Counted from the first letter of the stretch, positions 17,237 to 26,001 are shown. The stretch is 64,000 nt of DNA from F22 sp963678855 (GCA_963678855.1 OY787448.1:992001-1056000); one strand, 5' to 3'. Numbers and translations are program-made. The notes: generated by a model from the sequence alone, not told the origin.

Positions 17237-18883
17237 TTACATCATGCCACCCATGCCACCCATACCTTGGGCACCAGCCATAGCAGCCGACATATCTGGT
17301 TGATCTTCTTTCTTATCTACAATAACACACTCTGTAGTCAAGAACATACCTGCGATAGATGCAGCATTTTCTAGTGCTACACGTGTTACCTTAGCTGGGT
17401 CAATGACACCTGCTTCGAACATATTTACATACACATCCGTACGAGCATTGTACCCGAAGTCTGCTTCACCTTCGGAAACCTTTTGTACCACTACAGCACC
17501 TTCTTTACCTGCATTGGCAACGATCTGACGAAGTGGTTCTTCGATAGCACGACGTACAATTTCGATACCAGTCGTTTCATCTGCGATCTCACCTTCTAGG
17601 CTCTCCAGTGCAGAAATAGCGCGAATCAAAGCGACACCACCACCAGGGACAATACCTTCTTCCATAGCTGCACGAGTAGCACAAAGTGCATCGTCTACAC
17701 GGTCTTTCTTCTCTTTCATTTCCACTTCAGAAGGAGCACCTACATACATAACCGCTACACCACCAGCCAATTTAGCCAATCGTTCTTGAAGTTTTTCTTT
17801 ATCGTAGTCAGAAGTTGAATTCTCGATTTGTACCTTGATTTGAGCTACGCGATCAGCAATATTCTCTTTTTCGCCAGCACCGTTTACGATAGTTGTGCTG
17901 TCCTTAGAGATATTGATCTTTTCAGATGTACCTAGCATTTCAAGAGTAGCTTGTTCAAGCGTGATACCCTTTTCTTCGCTAATTACGATACCACCTGTAA
18001 GGATAGCGATATCTTCTAGCATCTCTTTACGACGATCACCGAAACCTGGAGCCTTCACTGCACAAATCTTCAATTGAGTACGTAGACGGTTTACTACTAG
18101 TGTAGTCAACGCTTCGCTATCTACATCTTCTGCGATGATCAACAATGGACGACCAGTCTTAACAGCTTGCTCGAGGATGTTCAACATATCCTTCAAGTTA
18201 GAGATCTTCTTATCGTAAATCAATACGTAAGGATTTTCCATCTCAACTTCCATCTTCTCCGTGTTTGTCACGAAGTATGGAGACAAGTATCCACGGTCGA
18301 ATTGCATACCTTCTACCACACCGATAGTTGTTTCACGACCTTTCGCTTCTTCAATAGTGATGACGCCATCTGTGCTCACCTTGCGCATTGCTTCTGCTAA
18401 AAGTGAACCAATTTCTTTATCGTTGTTTGCAGAGATAGCAGCCACTTGCTCGATTTGCTCGTAGTTATGACCTACTTCTTTGCTTTGCTCTTTGATAGAT
18501 GCTACAACTGCTGATACCGCTTTGTCGATACCGCGCTTCAAATCCATAGGGTTAGCACCTGCAGTTACGTTCTTCAAACCTTGAGTCACGATAGCTTGTG
18601 CCAATACTGTTGCAGTTGTTGTACCGTCACCAGCATCGTCACCAGTCTTACTAGCTACCTCTTTTACAAGTTGCGCACCTGTATTTTGGAATGGATCTTC
18701 TAGTTCAATTTCTTTCGCTACAGTCACACCATCTTTAGTGATATGAGGAGCACCAAATTTCTTCTCAATAATCACGTTACGGCCTTTAGGACCTAGGGTT
18801 ACTTTCACCGCATTAGCCAAAGCGTCTACACCTTGCTTCAATTGATCACGTGCACTTACTTCAAATAAAATATCTTTTGCCAT
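17237..18883 (-). CDS. groL: Chaperonin GroEL (60 kDa)
   Basis: The 548-residue chaperonin forms the double-ring folding chamber in the cytosol with GroES. Diagnostic stretches are VTLGPKGRNVIIEKKFGAP, the ATPase motif GDGTTTATVLAQ and the C-terminal Gly/Met tail GGMGGMGGMM. The length is normal. It lies 55 bases downstream of groES in the usual order and ends at a clear terminator. Confidence 0.98.
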   Translation of the reverse strand: MAKDILFEVSARDQLKQGVDALANAVKVTLGPKGRNVIIEKKFGAPHITKDGVTVAKEIELEDPFQNTGAQLVKEVASKTGDDAGDGTTTATVLAQAIVTQGLKNVTAGANPMDLKRGIDKAVSAVVASIKEQSKEVGHNYEQIEQVAAISANNDKEIGSLLAEAMRKVSTDGVITIEEAKGRETTIGVVEGMQFDRGYLSPYFVTNTEKMEVEMENPYVLIYDKKISNLKDMLNILEQAVKTGRPLLIIAEDVDSEALTTLVVNRLRTQLKICAVKAPGFGDRRKEMLEDIAILTGGIVISEEKGITLEQATLEMLGTSEKINISKDSTTIVNGAGEKENIADRVAQIKVQIENSTSDYDKEKLQERLAKLAGGVAVMYVGAPSEVEMKEKKDRVDDALCATRAAMEEGIVPGGGVALIRAISALESLEGEIADETTGIEIVRRAIEEPLRQIVANAGKEGAVVVQKVSEGEADFGYNARTDVYVNMFEAGVIDPAKVTRVALENAASIAGMFLTTECVIVDKKEDQPDMSAAMAGAQGMGGMGGMM

Positions 18884-18938
18884 AGTTGTATTCTTATATT
18901 GGGTTTATTATTTCGTTTATATGCTTGGAGTGCAACTA

Positions 18939-19214
18939 TTAACCAATTGTTGCTAACACATCGCTTTGACGCATAATCATATACGTAGTACCGTCATCTT
19001 CAAGCTCAGAACCTGCATATTTGCCATAAAGGACAACATCACCTACCTTAAGGACCATTTCTTCCTCTTTAGTACCTTGACCTACAGCAACAACTTCCCC
19101 TTTAAGAGGTTTTTCCTTTGCTGAATCTGGAATGATAATACCACCGATTGTCTTCTCTTCTGCTGGTGCAGGAAGAATCAAAACTCTATCTGCTAATGGA
19201 TTGATTTTACTCAT
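18939..19214 (-). CDS. groS: Co-chaperonin GroES (10 kDa)
   Basis: The 91-residue lid protein caps the GroEL ring. It shows the family N-terminus PLADRVLILPAPAEEKT, the mobile loop GGIIIPDSAKEKP (residues about 24-36) and VGDVVLYGKYAGSE. It is first in the groES-groEL operon. No CIRCE inverted repeat is present upstream; a sigma-A-type promoter is. Confidence 0.97.
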   Translation of the reverse strand: MSKINPLADRVLILPAPAEEKTIGGIIIPDSAKEKPLKGEVVAVGQGTKEEEMVLKVGDVVLYGKYAGSELEDDGTTYMIMRQSDVLATIG

Positions 19215-19269
19215 AATGTTGTTTATTTTTTAATATTATATTCAATGTTATGGTTGTCAGAAAATCGAC

Positions 19270-19302
19270 AACAGATATGACGTTTTCAACACTCGTGCCA
19301 AA
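19270..19302 (-). promoter_or_regulatory. groESL promoter region
   Basis: On the minus strand TTTG (19299-19302) is followed after 21 bases by TATCTGTT (19270-19277), a near-consensus sigma-A pair. The same stretch contains TTGGCACG (19294-19301), four bases and TTGAA (19285-19289), one base off the sigma-54 consensus. The sigma-A reading is favoured. Confidence 0.45.
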
Positions 19303-19346
19303 AGTGAAGAGAGAGCTGGTTTTTTAAGCAATTTAAAGAAATAAAG

Positions 19347-19384
19347 AAGCGTGTGCCAAAAAGTCTCCCTTCAGGCACACGCTT
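19347..19384 (-). terminator. Terminator of the nif3/zinc-ribbon operon
   Basis: AAGCGTGTGCC (19347-19357) pairs perfectly with GGCACACGCTT (19374-19384) and is followed, on the minus strand, by a T-rich run. Confidence 0.8.
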
Positions 19385-19410
19385 ACAGTATATTTTTTTA
19401 GTCTAATGGA

Positions 19411-20232
19411 CTAGTCTTCAGTCGACTTACGAGTCTTACGAGTAGCACGACGCTTAGGCTTCTTCTCCTCTGGAGCTTCAATCTTCACACCTGCCAATTC
19501 TGGGTCAATCAAGATACGACCACAGTACTCACATACGATAATCTTCTTACGACTACGGATATCCAACTGGCGTTGAGGTGGGATACGGTTGAAACAACCA
19601 CCACATGCATCACGTTGTACATACACGATACCTAGACCATTGCGCACGTTAGAACGAATACGGTTAAAGCTATACAATAGACGATCGTCGATTAGTGCTT
19701 CAATCTCTTGTGCGTTTAGACGAAGTTTTTCTTCATCTTTCTTTGTTTCGTTTTGAATCTTATCTAGCTCAGCACGCTTTTCCTCTAGGTCGGCAGCACG
19801 CTCATCAATAAGTTTTTCACAACGATCGATATCATATTCGCACTTCTTGATTTCTTCGTTAGCACCGCGCATCTTCTTGTCAAGCAATTGGTTATCAAGT
19901 TGCTTAAACTCGATTTCCTTGCTCAAGAAATCAAACTCACGGTTGTTACGAACATCTTGTTGTTGAACATTCAGTTTCTCGATATTCATCAAGTTCTCTT
20001 CACGTTGATTGTGGAAACGAGCAATATCTTGCTTGATTTCTTCGATATCATTCAAAATACTTTCACGACGTGTTTCAAGCCCTTCAATTTCACTTTCAAG
20101 ATCATCAACCTCCAAAGGAAGTTCACCGCGAAGAGTTTTGATTGCATCAATGCTCGACAAAGCTTGTTGCAATGAATAGAGGTTCTTCAATCTTTCCTCT
20201 ACTGTCAATTCAGCCTTTTTTTCTTTTGCCAT
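19411..20232 (-). CDS. Coiled-coil C4-type zinc-ribbon protein
   Basis: The 273-residue cytosolic protein has a long heptad-rich coiled coil (about residues 15-185, many Glu/Lys/Leu/Ile). A zinc ribbon follows with two CxxC pairs, CGGC and CEYC, as in the zf-RING_7/CT398 family. The C-terminus is a basic tail (KKPKRRATRKTRKS). The family is thought to bind nucleic acid or act as an adaptor; no reaction is known. It follows the Nif3 gene by 19 bases, a common pairing in Bacteroidetes that hints at shared function. Confidence 0.88.
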   Translation of the reverse strand: MAKEKKAELTVEERLKNLYSLQQALSSIDAIKTLRGELPLEVDDLESEIEGLETRRESILNDIEEIKQDIARFHNQREENLMNIEKLNVQQQDVRNNREFDFLSKEIEFKQLDNQLLDKKMRGANEEIKKCEYDIDRCEKLIDERAADLEEKRAELDKIQNETKKDEEKLRLNAQEIEALIDDRLLYSFNRIRSNVRNGLGIVYVQRDACGGCFNRIPPQRQLDIRSRKKIIVCEYCGRILIDPELAGVKIEAPEEKKPKRRATRKTRKSTED

Positions 20233-20251
20233 TCTATATCTTTCTATTAAG

Positions 20252-21055
20252 TTATTTTCTTAGGGTTGTGCACATTGCATTTGTACAAACTGTCGTATGT
20301 GCGGTAGGTAATTCTGGAAGTGCTTTATTCAAAATACTTTCCATCAAACCAATTGCAAACTGCTCCGTTTCATAATGACCAGCAGCTGTTATCAATAAGC
20401 TGTTGTCATAACCGAAATATTCATGATATTTGACTTCGCCAGTCAAAAAAGTGTCTGCCCCAGCTTGTTTAGCATCGTCAATCATAAAAGACCCCGAACC
20501 AGTACACATAGCCACCCATTCAATGTCTTTGATTGGTGCATAAGGGTTGTGTTGAATCGCAGGACAATCCATAACTTCCATAAGCTTTTGGAGATAAGCT
20601 TCTGAAGACATGGGTTCTGGTAGTCTACCAATTAGTCCTCCACCATGTCCTTCAAAGTTTGGATGAGGTATCAAAGGACGCATATCTTGCAATCCTAATT
20701 GATGCCCCAATGCAAAGTTGACACCTTCATAAGCATTATCAAGATTAGTATGCGCTGCATAAAGCGCAACACCATCTTTGACAGCCTTCATAACGCAAAG
20801 CGATACAAAGTCATCTGCATGTAGCTGCTTCACACCTGTAAAGATTATAGGGTGATGCGCAATCACGACATTCAGTCCTTTTTCTACTGCCTCATCAATC
20901 ACCTCAGGGGTAATGTCAAGACACAACAATGCCCCTGTAGCTTCTTGCTCCTCTGTAAATCCTACCAACAGGCCAGCATTATCGTAGCTCTCCTGAAGGG
21001 GCAGAGGTGCAAAATGTTCAAGGGCATTCACTATCTCTTGGATATTCATGTGCAC
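20252..21055 (-). CDS. Nif3-like dinuclear metal-centre protein
   Basis: The 267-residue protein belongs to the Nif3/YbgI family, sometimes annotated GTP cyclohydrolase 1 type 2. Metal ligands are visible in IAHHPIIFTG, AAHTNLDNA and the C-terminal AAGHYETEQ. This is the short form without the inserted PII-like domain. The function is unsettled. It heads a two-gene operon with the zinc-ribbon protein. The start could be the first or third codon (MHM). Confidence 0.9.
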   Translation of the reverse strand: MHMNIQEIVNALEHFAPLPLQESYDNAGLLVGFTEEQEATGALLCLDITPEVIDEAVEKGLNVVIAHHPIIFTGVKQLHADDFVSLCVMKAVKDGVALYAAHTNLDNAYEGVNFALGHQLGLQDMRPLIPHPNFEGHGGGLIGRLPEPMSSEAYLQKLMEVMDCPAIQHNPYAPIKDIEWVAMCTGSGSFMIDDAKQAGADTFLTGEVKYHEYFGYDNSLLITAAGHYETEQFAIGLMESILNKALPELPTAHTTVCTNAMCTTLRK

Positions 21056-21075
21056 TAAAAATATAATTTAGGTCG

Positions 21076-21107
21076 CAAATTTACGACAAAATTGGCACAA
21101 ATCCAAA
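21076..21107 (-). promoter_or_regulatory. Promoter of the Nif3/zinc-ribbon operon
   Basis: On the minus strand TTTG (21104-21107), 20 bases, TAAATTTG (21076-21083). Perfect consensus spacing. Confidence 0.65.
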
Positions 21108-21116
21108 TTCTGATTC

Positions 21117-21833
21117 TTATTTCTTTCTGTGTGTCAGGTTCATAAGATGCACAGCTGTAAGACCAGCTGTTTCTGTTCTTAATCTAGAAGGGCCCAATAA
21201 TACGGGAATAAAACCGTGATCAAAAGCCATTTGGATTTCTTCTTCACTAAAATCACCTTCTGGACCAATCAAAACCAAAGTATCTTGGGCTGGATCGATT
21301 AGATCTTGCAACTCTGTGCGCACAGGTAGTCCTTCGGCACCTTCGCTATAACAATAAGCGATAAACTTCTGTCCTGAAAACTCTTGCTTCACGAAATCTT
21401 TGAAGTCAACCATCTCATCCAACTGTGGAAGACGAGCCTTCAAAGACTGCTTCATGGCTGAAACCATAATCTTTTCTACACGCTCACGCTTAATGACTTT
21501 ACGTTCAGAATAGCGGCATTTCAAGAAAGTAAGATGATCGAAACCAATCTCCGTGGCCTTCTCTGCCAACCATTCGTTGCGATCCATGTTCTTTGTAGGA
21601 GCTACAGCTAAGTGTAGTTTTCCATTCCACAAAGGTTCTTGTACTTCTTCCGATTCCATTTGAAACAAGACACGCTTAGGACTAGCTGCGGTAATCGTGG
21701 CTTGATAAAAAGAGCCCTTTCCATCAGTCAATGTGATGGTGTCGCCCTCTCCTTTGCGGAGTACACGACTGCAATGAGCTGCCTCTTCACGGGGCAGCTC
21801 ATGCAATGTTTCGATATCTGGTGTATAAAACAT
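21117..21833 (-). CDS. rsmE: 16S rRNA (uracil-1498-N3)-methyltransferase
   Basis: The 238-residue SPOUT-class enzyme methylates U1498 of 16S rRNA. It has the N-terminal PUA-like domain (HCSRVLRKGEGD), then PTKNMDRNEWLAEKATEIG. The knot motifs IGPEGDFSEEE and LGPSRLRTETA form the SAM site. It starts 15 bases after the MFS permease stop, so the two are probably co-transcribed although unrelated in function. Confidence 0.95.
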   Translation of the reverse strand: MFYTPDIETLHELPREEAAHCSRVLRKGEGDTITLTDGKGSFYQATITAASPKRVLFQMESEEVQEPLWNGKLHLAVAPTKNMDRNEWLAEKATEIGFDHLTFLKCRYSERKVIKRERVEKIMVSAMKQSLKARLPQLDEMVDFKDFVKQEFSGQKFIAYCYSEGAEGLPVRTELQDLIDPAQDTLVLIGPEGDFSEEEIQMAFDHGFIPVLLGPSRLRTETAGLTAVHLMNLTHRKK

Positions 21834-21848
21834 ATTTGTATTTTTATA

Positions 21849-23105
21849 TTAGTGAGATACGGACTGTATCTTACTTGGGTCATGCTTATATCTAAAGACA
21901 GCTCCAAATAAAAGGGCTACTAAAAGTGCAAAACCAGCAAATATATACCAAGCTGTTGGTGTGTTTCCTACTTCTTGTACCACTGCTCCAGCAGCATATG
22001 AACCGATAAAGGCACCAAGGCCATTGGTCATAATCATAAAGACACCTTGTGCACTACTACGAATGGCTGGACTAGTTTCTTGTTCTACAAACAGTGAACC
22101 TGAGATATTGAAGAAGTCAAAAGCTACACCATAAACAATCATGGATAGAACTAACATCCAAACACCTGCTCCAGGATCACCTGCTCCCAATAGACCGAAA
22201 CGAAGTACCCAAGCAAACATGCTGATAAGCATCACTTTCTTAATACCACATTTCTTCAAGAAGTAAGGAATCAGCAAGATACATAGTGTTTCACTAATCT
22301 GAGACAAAGAAATCAACATTGTAGAGTGTTCGACGCCAAATGTACCTTCGTAAATCAAGTTGCCAGCCGCATCTTTCATTTCTCCGAAGCTCTTCAAATA
22401 GCCATCTGCAAATGCATTGGTTACTTGCAATGACATACCAAGAAGCATAGAGAAAACAAAGAACAATGCCATCTTAACATGCTTGAACAAGGTAAAGGCA
22501 CGTAAGCCCATGTAGTCTACCCAAGACTTCTTATCATCAGCACATCCTTTTGTTACAGCACAAGATGGTAATGTAAAAGAATACAGTCCTAAAGCAAACG
22601 ATATACAAGCTGAAAGAACCAATTGAGATGAACTCAAACCAAGTTTACACAAATCAACAATCCACATCGATACAATAAAACCGACCGTACCCCATACACG
22701 AATAGGTGGGAAAGCGACAACTGGGTCCAAATGTGCTTTATCTAGAGCGTTATAAGCTACCGAATTGGTCAAAGCAATAGTGGGCATATAAAAACATACA
22801 CTTAGGAGCATCAAAGGATACAGCAATTCGTATGTTGTTTGAAATGATGCGGCCAAAATAAAGCCACCGGCAATAAAGTGGCAAAGCCCTAGCACCTTTT
22901 GTGCAGGAATCCACTTATCAGCAACGATACCAATAATGGCTGGCATAAATAATGAAGCGATACCCATGGTCGCAAAAAAGCTACCAATCTGTAATCCTTC
23001 AAAGTTAAGTGTACCTCCCAAATATGCGCCAAGTGAAATCAACCAAGCTCCCCAGACTGCAAACTGGAGGAAGTTCATAATAATTAATCGAAGTTTTATA
23101 CTCAT
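21849..23105 (-). CDS. MFS nucleoside permease (NupG/XapB-like)
   Basis: The 418-residue inner-membrane protein has 12 predicted helices. The N-terminus IMNFLQFAVWGAWLISLGAYL and the segment GIASLFMPAIIGIVADKW are typical of the nucleoside:H+ symporter branch of the major facilitator superfamily. Substrate specificity is inferred from family only. It has a strong promoter of its own (23147-23176) and probably carries rsmE in the same transcript. Confidence 0.85.
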   Translation of the reverse strand: MSIKLRLIIMNFLQFAVWGAWLISLGAYLGGTLNFEGLQIGSFFATMGIASLFMPAIIGIVADKWIPAQKVLGLCHFIAGGFILAASFQTTYELLYPLMLLSVCFYMPTIALTNSVAYNALDKAHLDPVVAFPPIRVWGTVGFIVSMWIVDLCKLGLSSSQLVLSACISFALGLYSFTLPSCAVTKGCADDKKSWVDYMGLRAFTLFKHVKMALFFVFSMLLGMSLQVTNAFADGYLKSFGEMKDAAGNLIYEGTFGVEHSTMLISLSQISETLCILLIPYFLKKCGIKKVMLISMFAWVLRFGLLGAGDPGAGVWMLVLSMIVYGVAFDFFNISGSLFVEQETSPAIRSSAQGVFMIMTNGLGAFIGSYAAGAVVQEVGNTPTAWYIFAGFALLVALLFGAVFRYKHDPSKIQSVSH

Positions 23106-23146
23106 TGATTAGGTATTTAGGTAAAAGAATTATTTTTTAGTGCCGA

Positions 23147-23176
23147 CAAAGATACAATTTTTGAGCTATCTACCAA
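23147..23176 (-). promoter_or_regulatory. Promoter of the MFS permease
   Basis: On the minus strand TTG (23174-23176), 19 bases, TATCTTTG (23147-23154). The leader would be about 35 bases. Confidence 0.6.
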
Positions 23177-23247
23177 GTTTATGCTTTATGTTTTAGCGCA
23201 TAGGTGCATAATTCCTGTACCAACAAGCACAGTATGTCCAACTTCGA

Positions 23248-23538
23248 TTACAAATAGCTCTTTAATGCTTCGACATAATCTGCAAAAGCCTCTCGTCCTG
23301 TATCTGTCACACGACAAGTTGTTTTGGGACGTTTTCCCTCAAAACCTTTGGTGATTGTAATATAGTTTGCTTCAGCCAGTTTGTTTAGTTGCACACTTAG
23401 ATTACCCGCTGTGGCATTGGTCACCTCTTTAAGGTAAGTAAAGTCTGCCGATTCTACTGATACCAAGGTAGACATCACAGCTAAGCGCATCTGAGCATGA
23501 AGCAAGGGATCTAATTGTTTAAACATCGGCGTGCGCAT
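23248..23538 (-). CDS. Winged-helix transcriptional regulator (HTH_34 type)
   Basis: The 96-residue DNA-binding protein has the MarR/ArsR-like winged helix of family HTH_34: LDPLLHAQMRLAVMSTLV, then the recognition region TAGNLSVQLNKLAEANYITITKGFEG and a wing with KRPKTTCRVTDTGREAF. It lacks a ligand domain. The start codon lies 20 bases inside the 3' end of the upstream membrane-protein gene, so translation is coupled. It probably represses its own operon through the palindromes at 24213-24229 and 24293-24309. Confidence 0.88.
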   Translation of the reverse strand: MRTPMFKQLDPLLHAQMRLAVMSTLVSVESADFTYLKEVTNATAGNLSVQLNKLAEANYITITKGFEGKRPKTTCRVTDTGREAFADYVEALKSYL

Positions 23539-24151
23539 TTATACGGTTCAAGAAAACCCCTGGTACACACATAGTAGCAAAGAAGATACTGCCAAAATAA
23601 AGAACTTGCAGCGATGGAAGATAGAAAGTAAAGATAGGGAATAGCAACACCATAACCAATCCAAAAACACCGCTAATCACTGTCATGCTCTCTCTGACAA
23701 CTATGCCTGTCATTGTTGTCCCAAAAGACAATAATAGAGCAATTACAAACAGTATGTTATAATGCATTGGCCATGCACCAGTTAACTGAGAATACATAAC
23801 TGGAGCAAATGAAAGTACAAGCACTGTCAATCCATTTACTAGCCACAGACGACTTATTAGAGCATGAAGTTCATTACGACAAGATGCAGGATTCAATTTT
23901 TTCGTCACTGCGGAAATCACTCCTCCGAGTACTGGGATCAACAACCACAAGAAATTAACAGCAGGGGACTTTACATACAAGGATACAACCCATACTACTA
24001 TAGATACAAGGGTAGTCACCCCACCCCATATAATAAAAGGCATGCCAGTATTCTTACCCACTTCTTTTTGAGTTCGCTTCATCACCTGTGCTATCAGCGC
24101 TAGGCTTTCTTCTTTCGTCATTTCTGTAGACTTATTTTCTGTTGTCATCAT
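23519..24151 (-). CDS. Small integral membrane protein paired with the regulator
   Basis: No characterised family is recognised. The 210-residue protein has a charged N-terminus (TENKSTEMTKEESLALIAQVMKRTQKEVG) and then about six hydrophobic helices in pairs from residue 38 (MPFIIWGGVTTLVSIVVWVVSLYV onward). It is first in a two-gene operon and overlaps the regulator start by 20 bases. Such membrane protein/HTH_34 pairs recur in Bacteroidetes; the job of the membrane partner is unknown. A second possible start is the next codon. Confidence 0.8.
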   Translation of the reverse strand: MMTTENKSTEMTKEESLALIAQVMKRTQKEVGKNTGMPFIIWGGVTTLVSIVVWVVSLYVKSPAVNFLWLLIPVLGGVISAVTKKLNPASCRNELHALISRLWLVNGLTVLVLSFAPVMYSQLTGAWPMHYNILFVIALLLSFGTTMTGIVVRESMTVISGVFGLVMVLLFPIFTFYLPSLQVLYFGSIFFATMCVPGVFLNRINAHADV

Positions 24152-24212
24152 TTCATCTGTTTAGTCTGAGATTCTTAACTACCCACCAACTACGGAATCT
24201 CATTCGCAAATT

Positions 24213-24229
24213 GGTTTATATTATAAACT
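24213..24229. promoter_or_regulatory. Operator palindrome 1 (leader)
   Basis: GTTTATA-T-TATAAAC is a perfect odd palindrome in the 5' leader of the membrane-protein/regulator operon. It is a close match to the copy exactly 80 bp away at 24293. Confidence 0.6.
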
Positions 24230-24280
24230 AAATCCGGATAAAAAAACAATGAAGACAGCTGTACACTTCATTGTATGTTG

Positions 24281-24311
24281 CAAATATAAATAGGTTTACA
24301 TTATAAACCAA
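24281..24311 (-). promoter_or_regulatory. Promoter of the membrane protein/regulator operon
   Basis: On the minus strand TTG (24309-24311), 20 bases, TATATTTG (24281-24288). A palindromic operator fills the spacer between the two boxes. Confidence 0.65.
24293..24309. promoter_or_regulatory. Operator palindrome 2 (promoter spacer)
   Basis: GGTTTACATTATAAACC has six-base arms GGTTTA/TAAACC and sits between the -33 and -7 boxes, a position where bound protein would block RNA polymerase. Confidence 0.65.
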
Positions 24312-24417
24312 GTGTTTTTCAATTTATTTTTCAAAGTAGAGTGTTAAAATGCAGTACCATAAAATATAGCTCATTAATGTAGTGTCAAGACTTGAATAGA
24401 CGAAGCAAAGGCAACCA

Positions 24418-24496
24418 AAATCGCAAGCGCTTGCGATTTGAGTTACATCTACTTGCGATTTGAGTTGGAAGTACTTGCGATTTTGAGCCCCAAATA
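24418..24496. repeat. Intergenic array with 22-bp period (array C)
   Basis: TTGCGATTTGAGTT units start at 24431, 24453 and 24475, spaced exactly 22 bp; the first two agree at 18 of 22 positions and the third has a one-base insertion. An inverted half copy precedes them, so 24418-24439 is a perfect 22-bp palindrome around AAGCGCTT. It lies between the 5' end of the regulator operon and the nhaA terminator. Confidence 0.8.
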
Positions 24497-24513
24497 TAGA
24501 GCAATATTGGCAT

Positions 24514-24552
24514 AAAAATAGCCACTAATCTCCAAACGGAAATCAGTGGCTA
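24514..24552 (-). terminator. Terminator of nhaA
   Basis: On the minus strand a 15-bp stem (24538-24552 with 24519-24533) with two G-U pairs and a 4-base loop is followed by five T. Confidence 0.85.
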
Positions 24553-24570
24553 CATTATATATACGTATAT

Positions 24571-25926
24571 CTAGTATTTAGGCTGAGGTGAGTGCTTAGG
24601 CAACACAAACTGCAACACAAAGTACCCTAGTAGACCTGCGATTAGTGTACCTAACAATACACCCATCTTGGCTTGATTCAATAACTCAGGACTAATATCT
24701 GCATAAGTCAAGTTAGAGATAAACAACGATACCGTAAATCCGATACCACCAAGCAATGCCACACCAGCAGTATTTCTCCAGTTCATTCCAACTGGAAAAT
24801 CTACAATCTTCGTCTTCAAAGCTACCCAAGTGAACAACAAGATACCTACAAACTTACCAATTACAAGACCACCTGTAATACCCATAGTCACAGGAGCAAA
24901 CAAGTTGATATCGCTACCTAGTACGATACCCGCATTGGCAAATGCAAATAGAGGCATCACAAAATAGTTAATCATAGGTGCAAGTTCATCTTCTAGACGT
25001 TGTAGTGGAGAAACCACCTTCAATGAGTTTGCTTCAATATTTTGCAATACAGCTACTTGTTCATGACTCAGGATAATCTTATCTGCTCCACCCTTAGATA
25101 ATGGAAAAGTAGTCAAATTGTCACGGATACGTTCAATATATTTTGTCACATCCATCTTAGGAATAGCAGGCACCATAAAGGCAACAGCTACACCAGCAAT
25201 CGTGCTGTGTACACCTGATTGAAGAGTCAAGTACCACACTACTGTACCTAGAATAACGTAGAAACTACGTGCCATCACACGACGACGGTTACCGACAAAT
25301 AGAAGAAGTAGTACTACACCTGCTGCAAGCAAGTACATTGTCTCAATATGACTTGTATAGAACAACGCAATTACCATGATACCACCTATATCATCAACTA
25401 CGGCAAAAGCAGTCAAGAAAATCTTCAGGCTGACAGGTACACGTTTACTAAACAAACTCAAGACACCCAGTGAGAAAGCGATATCGGTAGCCATTGGAAT
25501 AGCCAAACCGTCACTTTGAGGACCTTCTGGTGTCAAAAGGAAATAAATCAAAACTGGTACAACCATACCACCAGCAGCTGCAATCACAGGGAGCATCGCT
25601 TGGCGGAAAGACGAAAGGTGACCAACTAAGATTTCACGTTTGATTTCGAGACCAACTGTGAAAAAGAAGATAGCCATCAAGGCATCATTAATAAACTCGG
25701 AGAAATGCATGGGGTGTCCATGGTGGCTAAACAGGTTGAATGAACCAATTTTTAAACCAACTTCGTGATGCCACAAAGCTTGGTAATACTCATTTAGCGG
25801 AGAATTGGCTACTAGAATAGCTAAGGCAGCCACAATAATCAAGAGAACCCCACTATTCATCTTCTTACTGATAAAAGTCAGGAGCGTAAAGTCAGCAAAT
25901 GGAGCTGTAAATCTTTTTTTTGTCAT
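24571..25926 (-). CDS. nhaA: Na+/H+ antiporter NhaA
   Basis: The 451-residue inner-membrane antiporter exchanges cytosolic sodium for external protons. It shows the family regions FINDALMAIFFFTVGLEIKRE, MATDIAFSLGVLSLF (helix IV) and AFAVVDDIGGI, which holds the two transport aspartates of helix V. About 12 helices are present. The length is slightly above the E. coli protein, with a longer middle loop (KYIERIRDNLTTF). It is monocistronic. A second Na+/H+ antiporter family member (nhaC) lies 10 kb away. Confidence 0.96.
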   Translation of the reverse strand: MTKKRFTAPFADFTLLTFISKKMNSGVLLIIVAALAILVANSPLNEYYQALWHHEVGLKIGSFNLFSHHGHPMHFSEFINDALMAIFFFTVGLEIKREILVGHLSSFRQAMLPVIAAAGGMVVPVLIYFLLTPEGPQSDGLAIPMATDIAFSLGVLSLFSKRVPVSLKIFLTAFAVVDDIGGIMVIALFYTSHIETMYLLAAGVVLLLLFVGNRRRVMARSFYVILGTVVWYLTLQSGVHSTIAGVAVAFMVPAIPKMDVTKYIERIRDNLTTFPLSKGGADKIILSHEQVAVLQNIEANSLKVVSPLQRLEDELAPMINYFVMPLFAFANAGIVLGSDINLFAPVTMGITGGLVIGKFVGILLFTWVALKTKIVDFPVGMNWRNTAGVALLGGIGFTVSLFISNLTYADISPELLNQAKMGVLLGTLIAGLLGYFVLQFVLPKHSPQPKY

Positions 25927-26001
25927 GATAGACTGTCGTTGTACTTTTAATTATTACATGTTTCAGATAGGTTGAAATTCCAAGGCTAAAATTTCAAGTC
26001 C

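Noticed and set aside
19215..19346. CIRCE (HrcA) element upstream of groES
   Set aside because: No TTAGCACTC/GAGTGCTAA inverted repeat is present; the CACTC word found is part of the promoter spacer.
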